Source: Mikania micrantha (lineage: Eukaryota > Streptophyta > Magnoliopsida > Asterales > Asteraceae). Taken from it: a stretch of DNA of 64,000 nucleotides. The stretch spans positions 52,893,372 to 52,957,371 of the forward strand of contig CM018682.1 of the NCBI GenBank assembly GCA_009363875.1. The letters run 5' to 3'. Made by a program: the position numbers and the translations under genes. Below are positions 23,283-34,150 of this stretch, piece after piece. Positions within the stretch are counted from its first letter, which is position 1. Every line of letters starts with the position of its first letter. The notes under the pieces are model-generated. The model searched no databases and was not told where the DNA came from. It was given only the letters and a program-made list of their open reading frames with translations.

Positions 23283-24812
23283 CTAATCCATGCCTATGAT
23301 AACATCAAAGCTACCAAGTTGCATAGGTATAAGATCAATCAGGAAAACGTGATCATTTAAGTTCACAATACATCCAATAATAATAGTGTCAATATCAATA
23401 GTATTACCATCAGCCACCTCTATGTTAAACGGTTTGTCTATCTTGGTACGTGTTATTCCAAGCATAAATTCAAAATCATGTGAAACAAAACTCCTATAAG
23501 CAATGGAATCAAATAAGATTGATGCATAGGAATTATTAATCAAAAATGTCCCATTGACGACATCTTGGTTGGCATGAGCTGCTGGAGCATTCAGTTGAAA
23601 AGCTCTGCCTTTCGCCCTCCTTTGATTGTTCCCCGCCAATATCGGGCACTGATTTCTAAAATGACCCACATCGCAGCACTCATAACAGGCTCTTTCCTGT
23701 GCAGATACTTGGCTGATGGGTACAACTTGAAGTGGTTGTGCATGTGGAGCAGGTAGTGCAAGCAGTGCAGGTTGCATCCTTTGTGCTTGCGGTGCACTCC
23801 GACAAACATTAGCAAAATGGCCATACTTGCCACAGTTGTTGCAGACACGACATGGCAAGTTAGGCATGTGATGATATCTGCAGACATTACATTGAGGAAT
23901 GGCCCCAACATAATTTATGGTGTTTGTGTTGCTTGCTGATTGTTGAGTAGTCTTTCTAGCAGGAGTAGTAACAACGAAATTTCTGGTCTTTCGCTTCCAG
24001 TTGCTGCTTTTTGAAGAGCTGCCTTGTTCAGTTTTTACTTCAGTTGAAGCCTCCTTTGCAGCTGACTTTGTGTCAGTCATCTTAGATCCCTTCCTTGTGA
24101 GTGTTACAGCCTTCACGTGATTATCAGTCAAAGTTGCAGACAGGCGGATTGCAGCCTCCAGTGTGGTAGGGTTGCTACCAAACACAGTGTCCTGTATCTG
24201 CATGGGTAAACCGCCAAAGTACTTATGAATTGCTCTTTCCAGTGGTGTCACCAAATGAGGTACCAGTAGACTCAGCTTGTGAAAGCGAGAATTGTAGATT
24301 ACATTCTCACCGCTGTCTTGCTTGAGTTCCCAGAACTCAGCTTCTAGTTTCCTCATCTCACTACGAGGACAGAATTATGTGGTCATCAGAGTTTTGACCT
24401 CAGTCCAAGTCAGTGCTAGGGTTGCATCAACTCCTCTAGTTCGTTTTACGCCATTCCACCAAGTTAGTGCTCTCTTTTGCAAAACACTGGTGGCATATCT
24501 CACCTTCAAATTCTCAGGACAATCACTGTTGATGAAGGTGTTCTCAATACTCTCAAACCACTGTAGCAGACCAGTGGCTCCCTCAGAACCCGTAAACTTT
24601 AGCGGATGACAGGAGTTAAAGTGCTTAAGTATGCAAACTGGTGGGTTTGCACCACCCCTGTTTTGGTTGAGAGTTTGGTTGGCTTGATTCACTTGAGTCA
24701 CCAACCCGGAGATAAGGTTTGCTAACTCTTGAAAGCAATTGTTGGCATTACCGTTGTTAGCTTCTCCGTCATGTGGGTTTGTAGTATCTTCATTGTGACG
24801 GCGTGGCGGCAT
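23283..24812 (-). pseudogene. gag: E4 Gypsy gag and protease
   Basis: It starts at 24812 with MPPRRHNED; the G1 gag also begins MPPRR, which supports this start. The capsid domain contains GATGLLQWFESIENTF, KRALTWWNGVK, KLEAEFWELKQ and GLPMQIQDTVFGS. A stop (TAA at 24375-24377) lies in the same frame, just before FCPRSEMRK. Two zinc knuckles follow: CRVCNNCGKYGHFANVC and CYECCDVGHFRNQC. The protease site reads LFDSIAYRSFVS, so the glycine of D(S/T)G is Ile and activity would be lost. The protease end GSFDVIIGMD is followed by an in-frame stop where Trp is expected. Confidence 0.93.
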
Positions 24813-26200
24813 GTTTCTGAGGATGTTAGAAACATGTCACTACCATCTACAACGTAAGTCATACAAACTATGGTCAAATGAGTTCATTTCAACAGTTAGG
24901 ATTACATATAGGAACTATATTTTTCTCCTATCTGTCATTAACTCATAATAAATTAGTAATCTCCTAATATTATACTAAAGCATCCTAATTGGTCATATCT
25001 AATATTAACTAAGTATTCCTAAGTTTCAAACATTTCCCCACCCTATACTAACACTGACAACCTCCCGAAGTAGTGCAACAAGTTTTTATATAGGGCATAT
25101 GTAGAGTTGACCGCAGTCGCATCATCCGCCGTCCCACCACCATTGCAATGCACCACGATTATGTCCTTGTTGGAATTTAGGGTTTACATATGCTTCTCTA
25201 ATGTTCCACTTCACAGCCTTATCTTATGGAGGATAATCATGATGAAGTGCATGCAAGTACTCCAGACATCTAGGTTCGCCTAATGTCTAAGTTCACCTCA
25301 ACACTAGGTTCACCTATTTCTAAGTTCGCCTAATGTCTAACTTTACTATATGTTCAACTTATTACCAAGTGTTCATACCATCACTAAGTGTTACTATCAT
25401 CACCACTCATTCATATTCTCATCAAGTGTCCATATCAGCACTTAAGTATTTAGTTCGTCACTAAATGTTCGTATCATTCATTGAGTCTATTCACCCAATC
25501 GTGTCCAATAAGTGTGTTCATAAGTGAGTATATATGTGTCCATCAGATAAGATCATCCAATAAATCTATCCAAACCAAATTCAACCAACATTCCATCAAT
25601 CTCAACTTTTCAACATATCCTAGTAATATCCTAAGTTTCCTGACACTGACAGACCTCCAATATACTACAAATGGTATATGTATAGGGCATATGTAGGGGT
25701 AGGTCGCAACCGCCCCAGCCACCGTCCCACCACCTTTGTAGTATACTACGAGTGTGTCCTTGTCTGGTGATCAAAGATCAAACAAGCAATTCCTAAGCAA
25801 ATAATTTCCTAAGCAGTTAATTTCCAAATCAAATAGTTTCCCAAATGGGTAGCTCCCTTATTCCTCAATACTGTCATCCACCTAAAGTACCGTAAATGGT
25901 ATATGTATATGGCATATGCAGAAGTCAGTCGCAACTGCTTCAGCCACCAGCCCACCACCTTTACGATACACCACGTGCATGTCCTTATCGAATCATTAGG
26001 GCATAATCAATCACATATAAAATCAACAAGTAACTTATGCAAATTAGATATATATATCAGGAGTTCAATTAACATGTAATAAACACATAAGCATGAAATC
26101 CTGAATATAATAACTAGTGTATGAAGTAATTTCATACTAGGGTATCCTATGGTTATAGACTAGGTCAACCATTTCTAGTAACCTAATTCCCTATAACCCA
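24813..26200 (-). other. E4 untranslated leader with hairpins B1-B3
   Basis: About 1.39 kb between the primer-binding site and gag contains no long frame in the sense direction. It carries three copies of a hairpin module at about 25066-25160 (B1), 25660-25746 (B2) and 25884-25972 (B3). In the sense direction the shared loop contains GTGGTGGG...GCGGTTGC and CCCTACATATGCCCTATA or close variants. Arms: B2 ATATACTACAAA with TTTGTAGTATAC (11 of 12 pair); B3 GTACCGTAAA with TTTACGATAC (9 of 10). Short TCACTAAGTGTT-type direct repeats lie at 25250-25480. Confidence 0.8.
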
Positions 26201-26213
26201 AGCTCTGATACCA
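26201..26213 (-). other. E4 primer-binding site (initiator tRNA-Met)
   Basis: The minus strand reads TGGTATCAGAGCT, the complement of the 3' end of plant initiator tRNA-Met. It is three bases from the LTR end at 26217 and defines the 5' LTR of E4. Confidence 0.92.
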
Positions 26214-26786
26214 ATCTGTAACACCCTGACCGATGGCAGAAACGACGGGATGCCACGAGGGATGTGTAGATTGTACATAAGCTCATGGGCATCTAAATAA
26301 ATCATCACAATCAATTAATTTCCACCAAAAGTATTACACAAAAATCATGTTCATCATGATTTAGTTACATCAATTTACACAAAAGATTAGCTAAATTAAC
26401 TAAACACTAGTCTTCAGTAATCCAGTTAATTTTAGCTATGTCCAAGATCCTAAGTGATGATATCCAAAAATGTGAGATCATCCTGCTGAACCTACTTTTC
26501 TTCATTCCCTGAAACATGTAGAAAATCAACTGTCAACTACAAAGTAGTCGGTGAGTAATCATAAGTTTTTAGGTTTCAAAAATGTTTAAAAAAGTTTATA
26601 GTTTTCCATGAAAATCCACATGTGCACCTGCGAGATAATCCAACAATGCCAACACACAAACACAAACACAACAATCACATAATTCAAATAATCACAAATA
26701 ATCAAGCACTTATATTCAACCAATCTCAACCACTCACAAATCAATCAATAATCAATATTCACCATAATTATCTCAATATAAGTTAC

Positions 26787-27005
26787 TGCGGAGGACCTCA
26801 GTCGACTCAATCAACGGCGGAATCATCACGGAGGACCTAAGTCAACTCAATCAACGACATTCCTAAATAGTATACGTGTTAATACATGCAAAACGGAGGA
26901 CCGCAGTCAACTCAACCAACAGTGGAATCACTGAGGAGGACCGAAGTCAACTCAACAAAAGTAGCTCAATCATTACGGAGGACCTAAGTCAACTCAACCA
27001 ATAAT
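26787..27005 (-). repeat. GGAGGACC...AGTCAACTCAA repeat cluster in the E4 LTR
   Basis: Five copies of GGAGGACC(T/G)(C/A)AGTC(A/G)ACTCAA lie at about 26790, 26828, 26893, 26936 and 26978, some with a following CAATCAACG. Spacing is irregular (about 38-65 bp). It corresponds in place to the three tandem hairpin units of the G1 LTR (45262-45484). Confidence 0.85.
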
Positions 27006-27371
27006 GACTCACGGAATTGTAATAATCCATCAACAATCAATGATAATTCAATAATATGAATATCATAATGATAAATCAGGTGTCACCATGTGTTATCAAA
27101 ATAATATTTAAAATTCTGGTATACATGTTCCACCTCCGAGTTTAAAAGCAAAAAGATTTAAAAAGGAGGTTATGAGAACTCACCTGAATTCCTCAGATTC
27201 AATATTCTTGTAAAATGCGCGTTCACATATAAGAAATCAAAGACACTTCAACAACCTGTATTTATCGCGTGTTTCGTATTCATAAGTATCTATGTTTGAT
27301 CATAATTAAGTTCTTCATATTCATTTGACTTTTTGTTATTAGGTGCGCGAATTACTTATGTTCATTACCTA

Positions 27372-27376
27372 AGTTG
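27372..27376. repeat. SIRE1 target-site duplication, left
   Basis: AGTTG lies immediately left of the SIRE1 LTR and matches 40947-40951 exactly. Confidence 0.95.
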
Positions 27377-27911
27377 TGTAGGACCTATTTGGAGCTCGGA
27401 AACAATCCGAAGGTGTAGGAAGGACGTTTGAGTGTGAATCAAACACCACGGGTTGAGAATCGAACTTGGACGATCAAGGGCCGCTCAGATCTTCTAGGAT
27501 TTGACACTAGGTGCTCTGGGAAAAAGGAGGGCTCTCAGAAGTTAGGCTTAAAATGATTTGAACTTGTATTTATAGACTGTAGTCATTCGGCCGAATGAGT
27601 GGCCGAAGCAGCTTATTCGGCGAATGACCATGTCGAATGGACAAGTCAGTCGAATGAGTCATTCGGCGAATGACTCATTCGCTCGCCTATGTCATTCGCT
27701 AGAGCGTTCATTCAGCGAATGACTTCATTTGTAGAGTCATTCGCCCTAATGGGTCTTTAACCATACAACTTCAACTTTAAACATAATCAAACACTTATAA
27801 TCAATATTAAACATTAAAAAACAATATAGAAAGACAACTTCCATTAATATAATAAACTTTATACATCAAGAATAGTACAAAATAGAACTAGGGACATTTA
27901 ATGTATCTACA
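27377..27911 (-). mobile_element. SIRE1 3' LTR, 535 bp
   Basis: The sense strand begins TGTAGATACATTAAATG and ends GGTCCTACA. It matches the right LTR except for a 94-bp deletion after GAAACAATC (about 27403), bounded by ATC on both sides in the longer copy. A TATA-like box (complement of GTATTTATAG) lies at 27566-27575. The perfect 16-bp palindrome TCATTCGGCCGAATGA is at 27583-27598, followed by a cluster of related CGAATGA words to about 27755. Confidence 0.95.
27566..27575 (-). promoter_or_regulatory. SIRE1 3' LTR TATA-like box
   Basis: The minus strand reads CTATAAATAC, close to the plant TATA consensus, just downstream (sense) of the palindrome cluster. It is conserved in the other LTR at 40601-40610. 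Confidence 0.65.
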
Positions 27912-27924
27912 AACTCCCCTTGGA
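27912..27924 (-). other. SIRE1 polypurine tract
   Basis: The minus strand reads CCAAGGGGAGTT directly before the 3' LTR start TGTAGATAC. Confidence 0.9.
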
Positions 27925-27929
27925 CCTAG

Positions 27930-28966
27930 TTCAATCCTTGGAAGTGTCTTTCTTGAAAAACTTGTCAGAGATGGCTTTCCAATCTGCTCCAGCATGAACC
28001 CTTAAGCATATGCAGATCATGATCACCCTCATGAACTAAAGTTCCTGTTCCATGTCTTGTACATCAAAGAAAATCTGGTGGCGATAGAGAGCTTTGACAT
28101 CGTTGTGTGACAGGTTAGTCAACCACATCGGGTCAAATATACGTTCAATCTCCCATTTCTTCTCCTTGCACATAACAATCACAGCTTCTCCACTCTGCAT
28201 CGTAGTACCACCATCGGAAGCCCTCTATAAAGTCTTGTCGCATTTTCCTTAACGGAATCTTCTTCAAAACTTTAGGAGGAAGCCACTTCAGGATAACTTT
28301 ATGTTTCCGGGTATCTCCATCTATCTCCGGCAAGTAATATCTTTCAGGTTGTTGAGGCCTGAAGTTCATCCACTTTTTTCTGTATTCGTATTGCAGCTGT
28401 TGGGAGAACCATGCTGACATCCCAGAGTCTTCACTATAAAGCATCCTCAGACGTGCAAGTTGATTTACATCGAATCCCGGCAACGTCTTGAAATCATGAG
28501 GATACTTAAAGTAATCTATTCCACTTTCCCTCTTCATAGCATAACATCCTAAGTCATGAAAGTAAGCCCAGCTCATAATCTGACCTTCGGCTTTGTAGCC
28601 TTTGGTCCTGTAAACCTTTTTGTGAGCTGCTGGCATCTTTACATTGCTTTCTTTCTTCAGGATCTCCCAATAAGCCTTCCATTTCTTCTTTCGTCTTTTT
28701 GATATCATCAGCTTCAGACTTACTGACTTCAACCTGTTCTTCCAAGTATCTGTTCAACATCTCTTCAGTGGCTTGATCAAATAAATCAGTGAAAGTAGGC
28801 AGTTTGTCCTTAGCCGATGTTACTTTGGATACTCCTCCTTGGTTATGTCCTCCAGAATGACCTCATCAATGTCATCAAAAGTTTCTGGAGTTGGCTCATC
28901 AAAAACTGGAACTGAGGTATCATCAGTAATAACCTCATCAGGATTTAACCTGAACAATCCAGCTAT
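27930..28966 (-). pseudogene. SIRE1 extra ORF, C-terminal part
   Basis: This continues the 690-residue frame after its stop. It reads through FDEPTPETFDDIDEVILED, then in a new frame 28732-28145: a Lys-rich helix, AEGQIMSWAYFHDLGCYAMKRE, YFKYPHDFKTLPGFDVNQL, RYYLPEIDGDTRKHKVILKW and EGFRWWYYDAEWRSCDCYV. A last piece (VIMICICLRVHAGADWKAI) runs to about 27935, next to the polypurine tract. The aromatic-rich C-terminal domain resembles in layout, not closely in sequence, that of SIRE2 (14274-13779). Function unknown. Confidence 0.72.
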
Positions 28967-31039
28967 CTACTCCTTTGATAAGCTGTGAATGATCTCACCC
29001 TCCTCTTTATCATAGCTAACTGAGTGCTGTATAATGCCCTGAGCGTCAAGAATCATAGTGAATGTCTCATCCAGTTGACGTCTCACAGGCACAGCTTCGA
29101 CTTCCTCAGTAGCAGCTGATTCTTCTGTCTGTGTAGGAGGAGGTTGAGAAGGAGCCTTGTTCTTCTTGTCATGCATGGACTTGGACCGGATCTCAAGAGG
29201 GGGAGGGGCTTGATCATCATCATCATCATCTGAACTTGGCGAACCAGAAGACCCGCTCCCTGATTCATCCTGATCATCTCCGTCTGAGTCATCATCTTTG
29301 TCAGTATCTTCGTAATCAACTTTATCCTCATCCGATTCCTCTTCCTCTTCTTCATCTTCGTCGTCTTTTTCCTTCTCAGAATCTGAATCATCGAAGTGAA
29401 CAGCAACGACTTCGATCCTCGGAGTGCTATCTTTAAGGCTGTCAATCTGTTCGGCAAGCCTAGCATTCTCCGTCACTAAAGCCAGAACCCGATCACTGAA
29501 ATCAGTGACAGTCAATTCCAACTGATGATGCTCATCAATGTATTTCAATAGCTGCTCCTCTTTATGAGCAGATCGAGCTCGCAGATCAGCTCTCTGATCG
29601 GCAGCCTGAAGAAGCAAAGTATCTTGCTCATTTACCCGCTGGGTGAGCTGGGCAATAATCAGTTCTTGCTCCTTGTTCTTCTTTTCTTGTTCCAGGATCC
29701 TCTCCATCAATCTAAGTACCATACTGTTCAATGTGCTCAGTTGATCAACAACTGAAACAGTAGGTATGAACGTATCAGCTCGTGAAGTGGAGGGACCAGA
29801 AGAAGCAGCAGTAAATATAGGAGCCTGAGAAACCGAGGTGGTTAGAGGGGCAATGGTAGTACGTGTCAGAATAGCCCATGAAATAGTCAGTGAAGAAACT
29901 GTGACAGCTGCTACTGATGTAACAGTAGTTGTAGCAGTTGTCGACAGTTCTGACCTCCTCTGAAATAGAAATCTGGATCTCTTCCTTCTACCAGCAGGAG
30001 ATGAGGTACACTGGGTAGCAACAGTAGAAACAGCTGCAGTAACTGAAGCAGAGGAACGCGGAGGAGGAGATAAATCAAACTCAGGAATAAATGTAGGATA
30101 TGTGATCTCATCAATCTCAGCCTCACTTCGCTTCCTCTTCCTCTTCACTAATCTCCCTCCTACCCATACACTCTCAAACTCATCATCAGGAGTATCTTCT
30201 GAGTCTGAGCTTTCTCCACCTTCACCACCAGCCTCATCACCTTCACCCTCTGAATCATCAGAATCCTCTCTATCCTCTACACACGTGGTACCAGTCATAT
30301 AAAATGAAGTAGATACAGTGGCTGTAGAAGTAGCCATGAAATCTAACTCCATTAAAGAAACAATATCCACATCCTCTCCCTCTACGGTAGACATGCCAAC
30401 TCCACCACCAACACTCACACCACCAGCCTCAATCATGCTCACGTCAGCAGTAGTAATGATATCATCAATAAGAGTACTCGTCACAACAGTGCTTGTAACT
30501 ACAGTGCTAATAGCAACTGTACTCACACTACCACCAGCACGAGTACCACTATGACCTCCACCATCATCATCATCACCACCGTCATCAGGAACAATGATGT
30601 CCTCTACCTTAGAATCAGAAACTTCATGCCTCCACCTCCTGCCAGCTGGATCTACATAGTCAGGCCTCACCAGATGTCCAAACAAAGACCGAACTGTTGG
30701 CTTCCTATCCTTGCCCCTGTATGACATTACCCTATTAAGAGTACTGTCATTCATGTGCTCCAATCGGATAATATTGGCAGTGATCTTTGGCAAATCAGGA
30801 AGTTGAGCATCAATCAGCTGCTGGAGAAACCGAGGGTACATCAGAAATTTCTTGTCTCCCTTAAGTGTCACATTCTCCTTCATGTGTGAGAAGACCATCT
30901 CTGAAAAATTGAATGGTCGGTTTAGCACCAGGGCAATGAAGGCACACTGTATGGTCTCCCTCATATCATCAAAACTGCCTCTCCTAGATCCAAGACAGTG
31001 AATCAGTACATGGGCGAGATACTTGAATTGTGGAAACAT
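28967..31039 (-). CDS. SIRE1 extra ORF, 690-residue open frame, function unknown
   Basis: A long uninterrupted frame downstream of pol. The N-terminal 130 residues are a folded-looking domain (FPQFKYLAHVLIHCLGSRRG, ALVLNRPFNFSEMVFSHM, KFLMYPRFLQQLIDAQLPDLP). Then come a Ser/Thr/Val-rich low-complexity stretch, an acidic segment (EDREDSDDSEGEGDE) and a basic patch (KRKRKRSEAE, possibly nuclear). A second Ser/Thr-rich stretch leads to a coiled coil at about residues 440-550 (ERILEQEKKNKEQELIIAQL and on), then a very acidic run (about 555-630). The upstream start is probably near 31410 (next entry). Sireviruses are often said to carry an env-like ORF here, but I see no signal peptide or convincing membrane helix. 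A similar layout in SIRE2 argues for a real protein family. Confidence 0.75.
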   Translation of the reverse strand: MFPQFKYLAHVLIHCLGSRRGSFDDMRETIQCAFIALVLNRPFNFSEMVFSHMKENVTLKGDKKFLMYPRFLQQLIDAQLPDLPKITANIIRLEHMNDSTLNRVMSYRGKDRKPTVRSLFGHLVRPDYVDPAGRRWRHEVSDSKVEDIIVPDDGGDDDDGGGHSGTRAGGSVSTVAISTVVTSTVVTSTLIDDIITTADVSMIEAGGVSVGGGVGMSTVEGEDVDIVSLMELDFMATSTATVSTSFYMTGTTCVEDREDSDDSEGEGDEAGGEGGESSDSEDTPDDEFESVWVGGRLVKRKRKRSEAEIDEITYPTFIPEFDLSPPPRSSASVTAAVSTVATQCTSSPAGRRKRSRFLFQRRSELSTTATTTVTSVAAVTVSSLTISWAILTRTTIAPLTTSVSQAPIFTAASSGPSTSRADTFIPTVSVVDQLSTLNSMVLRLMERILEQEKKNKEQELIIAQLTQRVNEQDTLLLQAADQRADLRARSAHKEEQLLKYIDEHHQLELTVTDFSDRVLALVTENARLAEQIDSLKDSTPRIEVVAVHFDDSDSEKEKDDEDEEEEEESDEDKVDYEDTDKDDDSDGDDQDESGSGSSGSPSSDDDDDDQAPPPLEIRSKSMHDKKNKAPSQPPPTQTEESAATEEVEAVPVRRQLDETFTMILDAQGIIQHSVSYDKEEGEIIHSLSKE

Positions 31040-31430
31040 ATAAGCCTTGTTCAGGATTCACGCTCCAAGATCTCCTTCGTATTTGCACCTCATAAAGCAA
31101 CCACGAACTAAGTAACGATCCAGCAGATATGGCATATCAGGTGTATCTTGGAAACCACAAACTCTCCTAATGTGCTCAGCTGATATAACAACATCATGTC
31201 CTAGAACCTTGCCTCTAATAACAGGAGGTTAAACCTCACAATCAATGTTTGCAGAAGCCCAGAAGTCCTGCTGGTGAGAGTGATATGGTACATGCATAGT
31301 AGAAATGGCAGTGAAAATCCTGAAACACCTGAAAAATGTGATAATCTCAGTGTAATGTCGAGCATTTGGCGTGTTGAGATCAAGGTGTGCACAAATGTTG
31401 TTCTTTGTCACGGATTTGTATCAATCCATT
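31040..31430 (-). pseudogene. SIRE1 extra ORF, N-terminal part
   Basis: Upstream in the sense direction of the 690-residue frame, overlapping frames read ICAHLDLNTPNARHYTEIIT, then QQDFWASA. After a stop come VIRGKVLGHDVVISAEHIRR, VCGFQDTPDMPYLLDRYLV and RGCFMRCKYEGDLGA, with another stop just before the frame that starts at 31039. The alignment to SIRE2 16485-16153 shows that this is the true N-terminal domain. Confidence 0.7.
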
Positions 31431-31499
31431 CTGAAAATCAATTAAAGATATATATCAGTACAATTTAGTTGAATACAAGATTCAAATCAGAACAATGAA

Positions 31500-32235
31500 C
31501 AAGTATGACCATTTGGCCGAATGAACTTGATTTAGCCGAATGTAATTGATAGGGCCGAATGAACACATTCGCCGAATGAGACATTTGGTCGAATGAGTTT
31601 CATTCGTCGAATGGCGTCATTCGGCTGTTTGTTGGAATTCAAACACCAGTTTATGAATCTTCATATCAGCCCATAAAAATCATACATTCATGCTCAGAAT
31701 CGACCGACTAACAAGTTTAAAACTAGTCTTATGTGAGTTTAAGTCCATTTTGACCATCTATTGAAAGGGCGATTCTAAAAACCCTAAAACCCTTGATTCG
31801 GTTCTGTTTTTGATGTTTTCATGGTCAAAATTCGACGATTTTTGATCCCCATGTACCTGAGATGATAAGAAACAAAGTTATCAGAAGCTGGATCAAAAGA
31901 AGTCACGAGAAAATAAACAACTGAAGAAAGAAGGTATTCGGGTGAATGACTTGCACACAGTTTGGGCGAATGAGAGTTTTTGGAGAATGAGGTAGTTCGG
32001 CCGATTGAATGTTTATATAGGTTGAGTCATTTGCCGAATGAAACAGGCGAATTATCTTTCCTCCCCAAAGTCATTCGCCGAATGACCTTCACACACAAAC
32101 TTCATTTGCCGAATGAAATAAGCGATTGACTTCCTTCGGCTTATATTGATTCGGCCGAATGACTCACTAGCCAAATGAAGTAATTCAGTCTAATGATTCA
32201 TACTCAATATTCATTCGTGCGAATGAGATAAAGCA
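31500..32235 (-). repeat. CGAATGA/TCATTCG palindromic repeats in the SIRE1 spacer
   Basis: More than 20 copies of (G)CCGAATGA, CGAATGA or the inverted TCATTCG, many as near-palindromes such as ATTCGCCGAATGA, alternate with short spacers. The same words occur in both LTRs (27583-27755, 40618-40790) and in the 5' leader (39770-40035). The coding parts do not show them. Confidence 0.9.
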
Positions 32236-33580
32236 CTCACAAAAACACAACTAGATTTCAAAATTTCAACATTTTGATCTGTAAAAATGGATGTCAGTTA
32301 TGAAGACAATTCTGGTTGATTCAGGACTCAGATAAGTTAGACATCTGAACCTACAAATGATCACCTAAACTGAAATTGAAAATAGAAAATCTTTTTGTAA
32401 TTTTCTGAAAGAAATTACAATTGTACAGCTAGCAACTGTAAACAAAGAAACACATATTTTTGTGAGAGATCTGTTGAAAAACTAGTACATACATCTAATC
32501 AAATCAAATCAGCATTAATGAATGTTTCATTTCAGACACTTTTGACTTGTGATATGATTACTGATATTTCTATCCACTTTAAGCTTTTCAATACAAAATT
32601 ATTAAACTCATTTGATGATTACTTATGTTTTCTGATTAAGTTACCTATTTTATCTATTCAGCAAAGATTAAAATTAGTTTGTAACTAATCTCCACACATC
32701 TTAAAACCCAGCACCATAAATTCCATAAGGTTCCAATTTATTTTCTTTTTGTACTTTTCTTTTGATTTGTCGCTCATGACCAACACATTCTCATGGACGG
32801 CCTCAACTAGGTTCGTCCCAATAATATGGCACGTATACAGACCTGTGTTGACATGATTGACTTGTTCTATCCAAATGGACGGCTTCAACTAGCTTCGTCC
32901 CAGTAATACGGCACATGTATGGAATCGAACTTATTTTATTTTTGTATATTTCACAAGCTTAATAGCAGCTTGATTTTCTTTTATTTTATTTTGATTCAAT
33001 CATTCTCATTTGAATGGACGGCTTCAGCTAGGTTCGTCCCAGCAATATGGCACGTGTACAGACTTTGAATTCATGAATCATTGGAAACCTTATTGGATCT
33101 CATGATAACAGGTGTATGCCTTATTAGAGTCATAAACTATTTATCACTTAACTGTCTTTCTAAAACAGATCCCACAAATCAGATTTTCTAAGTTTTCACA
33201 AATTTGTCTATTCATTTTGTAAAGTCAACCTATCAGTACATCAACTCACACTTCTCATATGCCTTTCATTTATAGATTCATCAAAGCTTTTAGGACACGA
33301 TAGATTAATGTATTACTTTCTCAAGGAAGACCTTCTCATTTTTTTTTTTTACTTTTTCAACTGTTTTTGTATTTTTAAAATTTTTCAGATGTTTTTTGTT
33401 TTTCCAATTAGCTACTATCTCCCCCTAAAAACCTAAAACAGAAAATCTTTTTGAGTTTTTGATTAAGATAAAGAAAGAAACAAGAGAAATAAATGAAATA
33501 AAGAGATAAATCAAAACAAAACTATCTATAAAAGTCGATGATCATTTGTTAGATTCAGATGAAGGTAGGACTTCGTCTTT
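32236..33580 (-). other. SIRE1 spacer with three GGACG/CGTCC hairpins
   Basis: Non-coding sequence between RNase H and the extra ORF. Three copies of a unit TGGACGGCTTCAACTAGGTT followed by CGTCCCA(A/G)(T/C)AAT(A/A)(T/C)GGCAC lie at 32793-32840, 32875-32925 and 33014-33060. In each, GGACG pairs with CGTCC across a loop of about 14 nt. A polypurine-like box (complement of TCTCCCCCTAAAAACC, 33419-33434) follows RNase H. The rest is AT-rich with no recognised content. Confidence 0.75.
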
Positions 33581-34150
33581 TTAGAAAACACCATTAGCCG
33601 ATAACAGATATAAGAATCTGGATTTATCAAAATATTTTGTGAAAAGATCGGCTTTCTGGTGATCGGTGTGAATTTTAACAACATCGATTAGTTTTTTGTC
33701 AAAACAATCACGTATGAAGTGATATTTAATGTCGATGTGTTTTGTTTTTGAATGCTGGACCGGATTCGTAGTGACAGCTATGGCAGCAGTATTATCAACA
33801 TAAATAGGGGTATTAGAAAAATGTAACCCATAGTCCCGGAGTTGCTGTTGGATCCAGATGATCTGTGAACAGAAACTAGCAGCAGCAATATATTCTGCTT
33901 CACAGGTTGAAGTATACACCGACGTCTGCTTCTTGCACTGCCAGGTAACTAATCGGGTTCCAAAGAACTGACATCCCGCAGACGTTGAGTTGTAATCTCT
34001 CTTGCATCCGCCATAATCAGAATCACTGTATGCAGTAAGATCAAAGTTATCATCATTAGGATACCATAAGCCAAGATCCTATTGTACCCTTCAGATAACG
34101 CATAATCCGCTTCACAGCAATCAAATATGACGACTCTTGGTTTTGATTGA
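33581..34150 (-). pseudogene. pol: SIRE1 RNase H
   Basis: After a frame change near 34150 the sequence reads AVKRIMRYLKGT, a decayed DLTAYSDSDYGGCKRD segment, CQFFGTRLVTWQCKKQ, then the open part 33919-33581: STCEAEYIAAASFCSQIIWI, TPIYVDNTAAIAVT, KTKHIDIKYHFIRDCFD, VVKIHTDHQKADLFTK and a stop. The ADLFTK end and YVDN motif are diagnostic of Copia RNase H. The catalytic Glu in EAEY and Asp in VDN are present. Confidence 0.93.

Larger units (their letters stand above)
26217..27376 (-). mobile_element. E4 5' LTR, part 1 (3' end of the LTR)
   Basis: In the sense direction the LTR ends GGTCAGGGTGTTACA at 26217. The segment carries the GGAGGACC repeat cluster (26787-27005). Near 27130-27240 it has a block resembling G1 LTR 45995-46095 (AACTCACCTG, AAATGC(G/A)CG). 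At 27376 it is interrupted by SIRE1 and resumes at 40952; the SIRE1 target duplication AGTTG is 27372-27376. Confidence 0.88.

Noticed and set aside
25060..25990. MITEs or foldback transposons (hairpins B1-B3)
   Set aside because: In a MITE the terminal inverted repeats would be the conserved part and a target duplication should flank them. Here the loop is conserved and the arms vary.
26787..27005. CRISPR-like array (regular GGAGGACC...AGTCAACTCAA repeats)
   Set aside because: Only five imperfect copies with uneven spacing, inside a plant retrotransposon LTR; no cas genes and a eukaryotic context.
28145..31430. Envelope glycoprotein
   Set aside because: The position fits the env-like label used for Sireviruses, but no signal peptide, convincing membrane helix or fusion-like features are visible.
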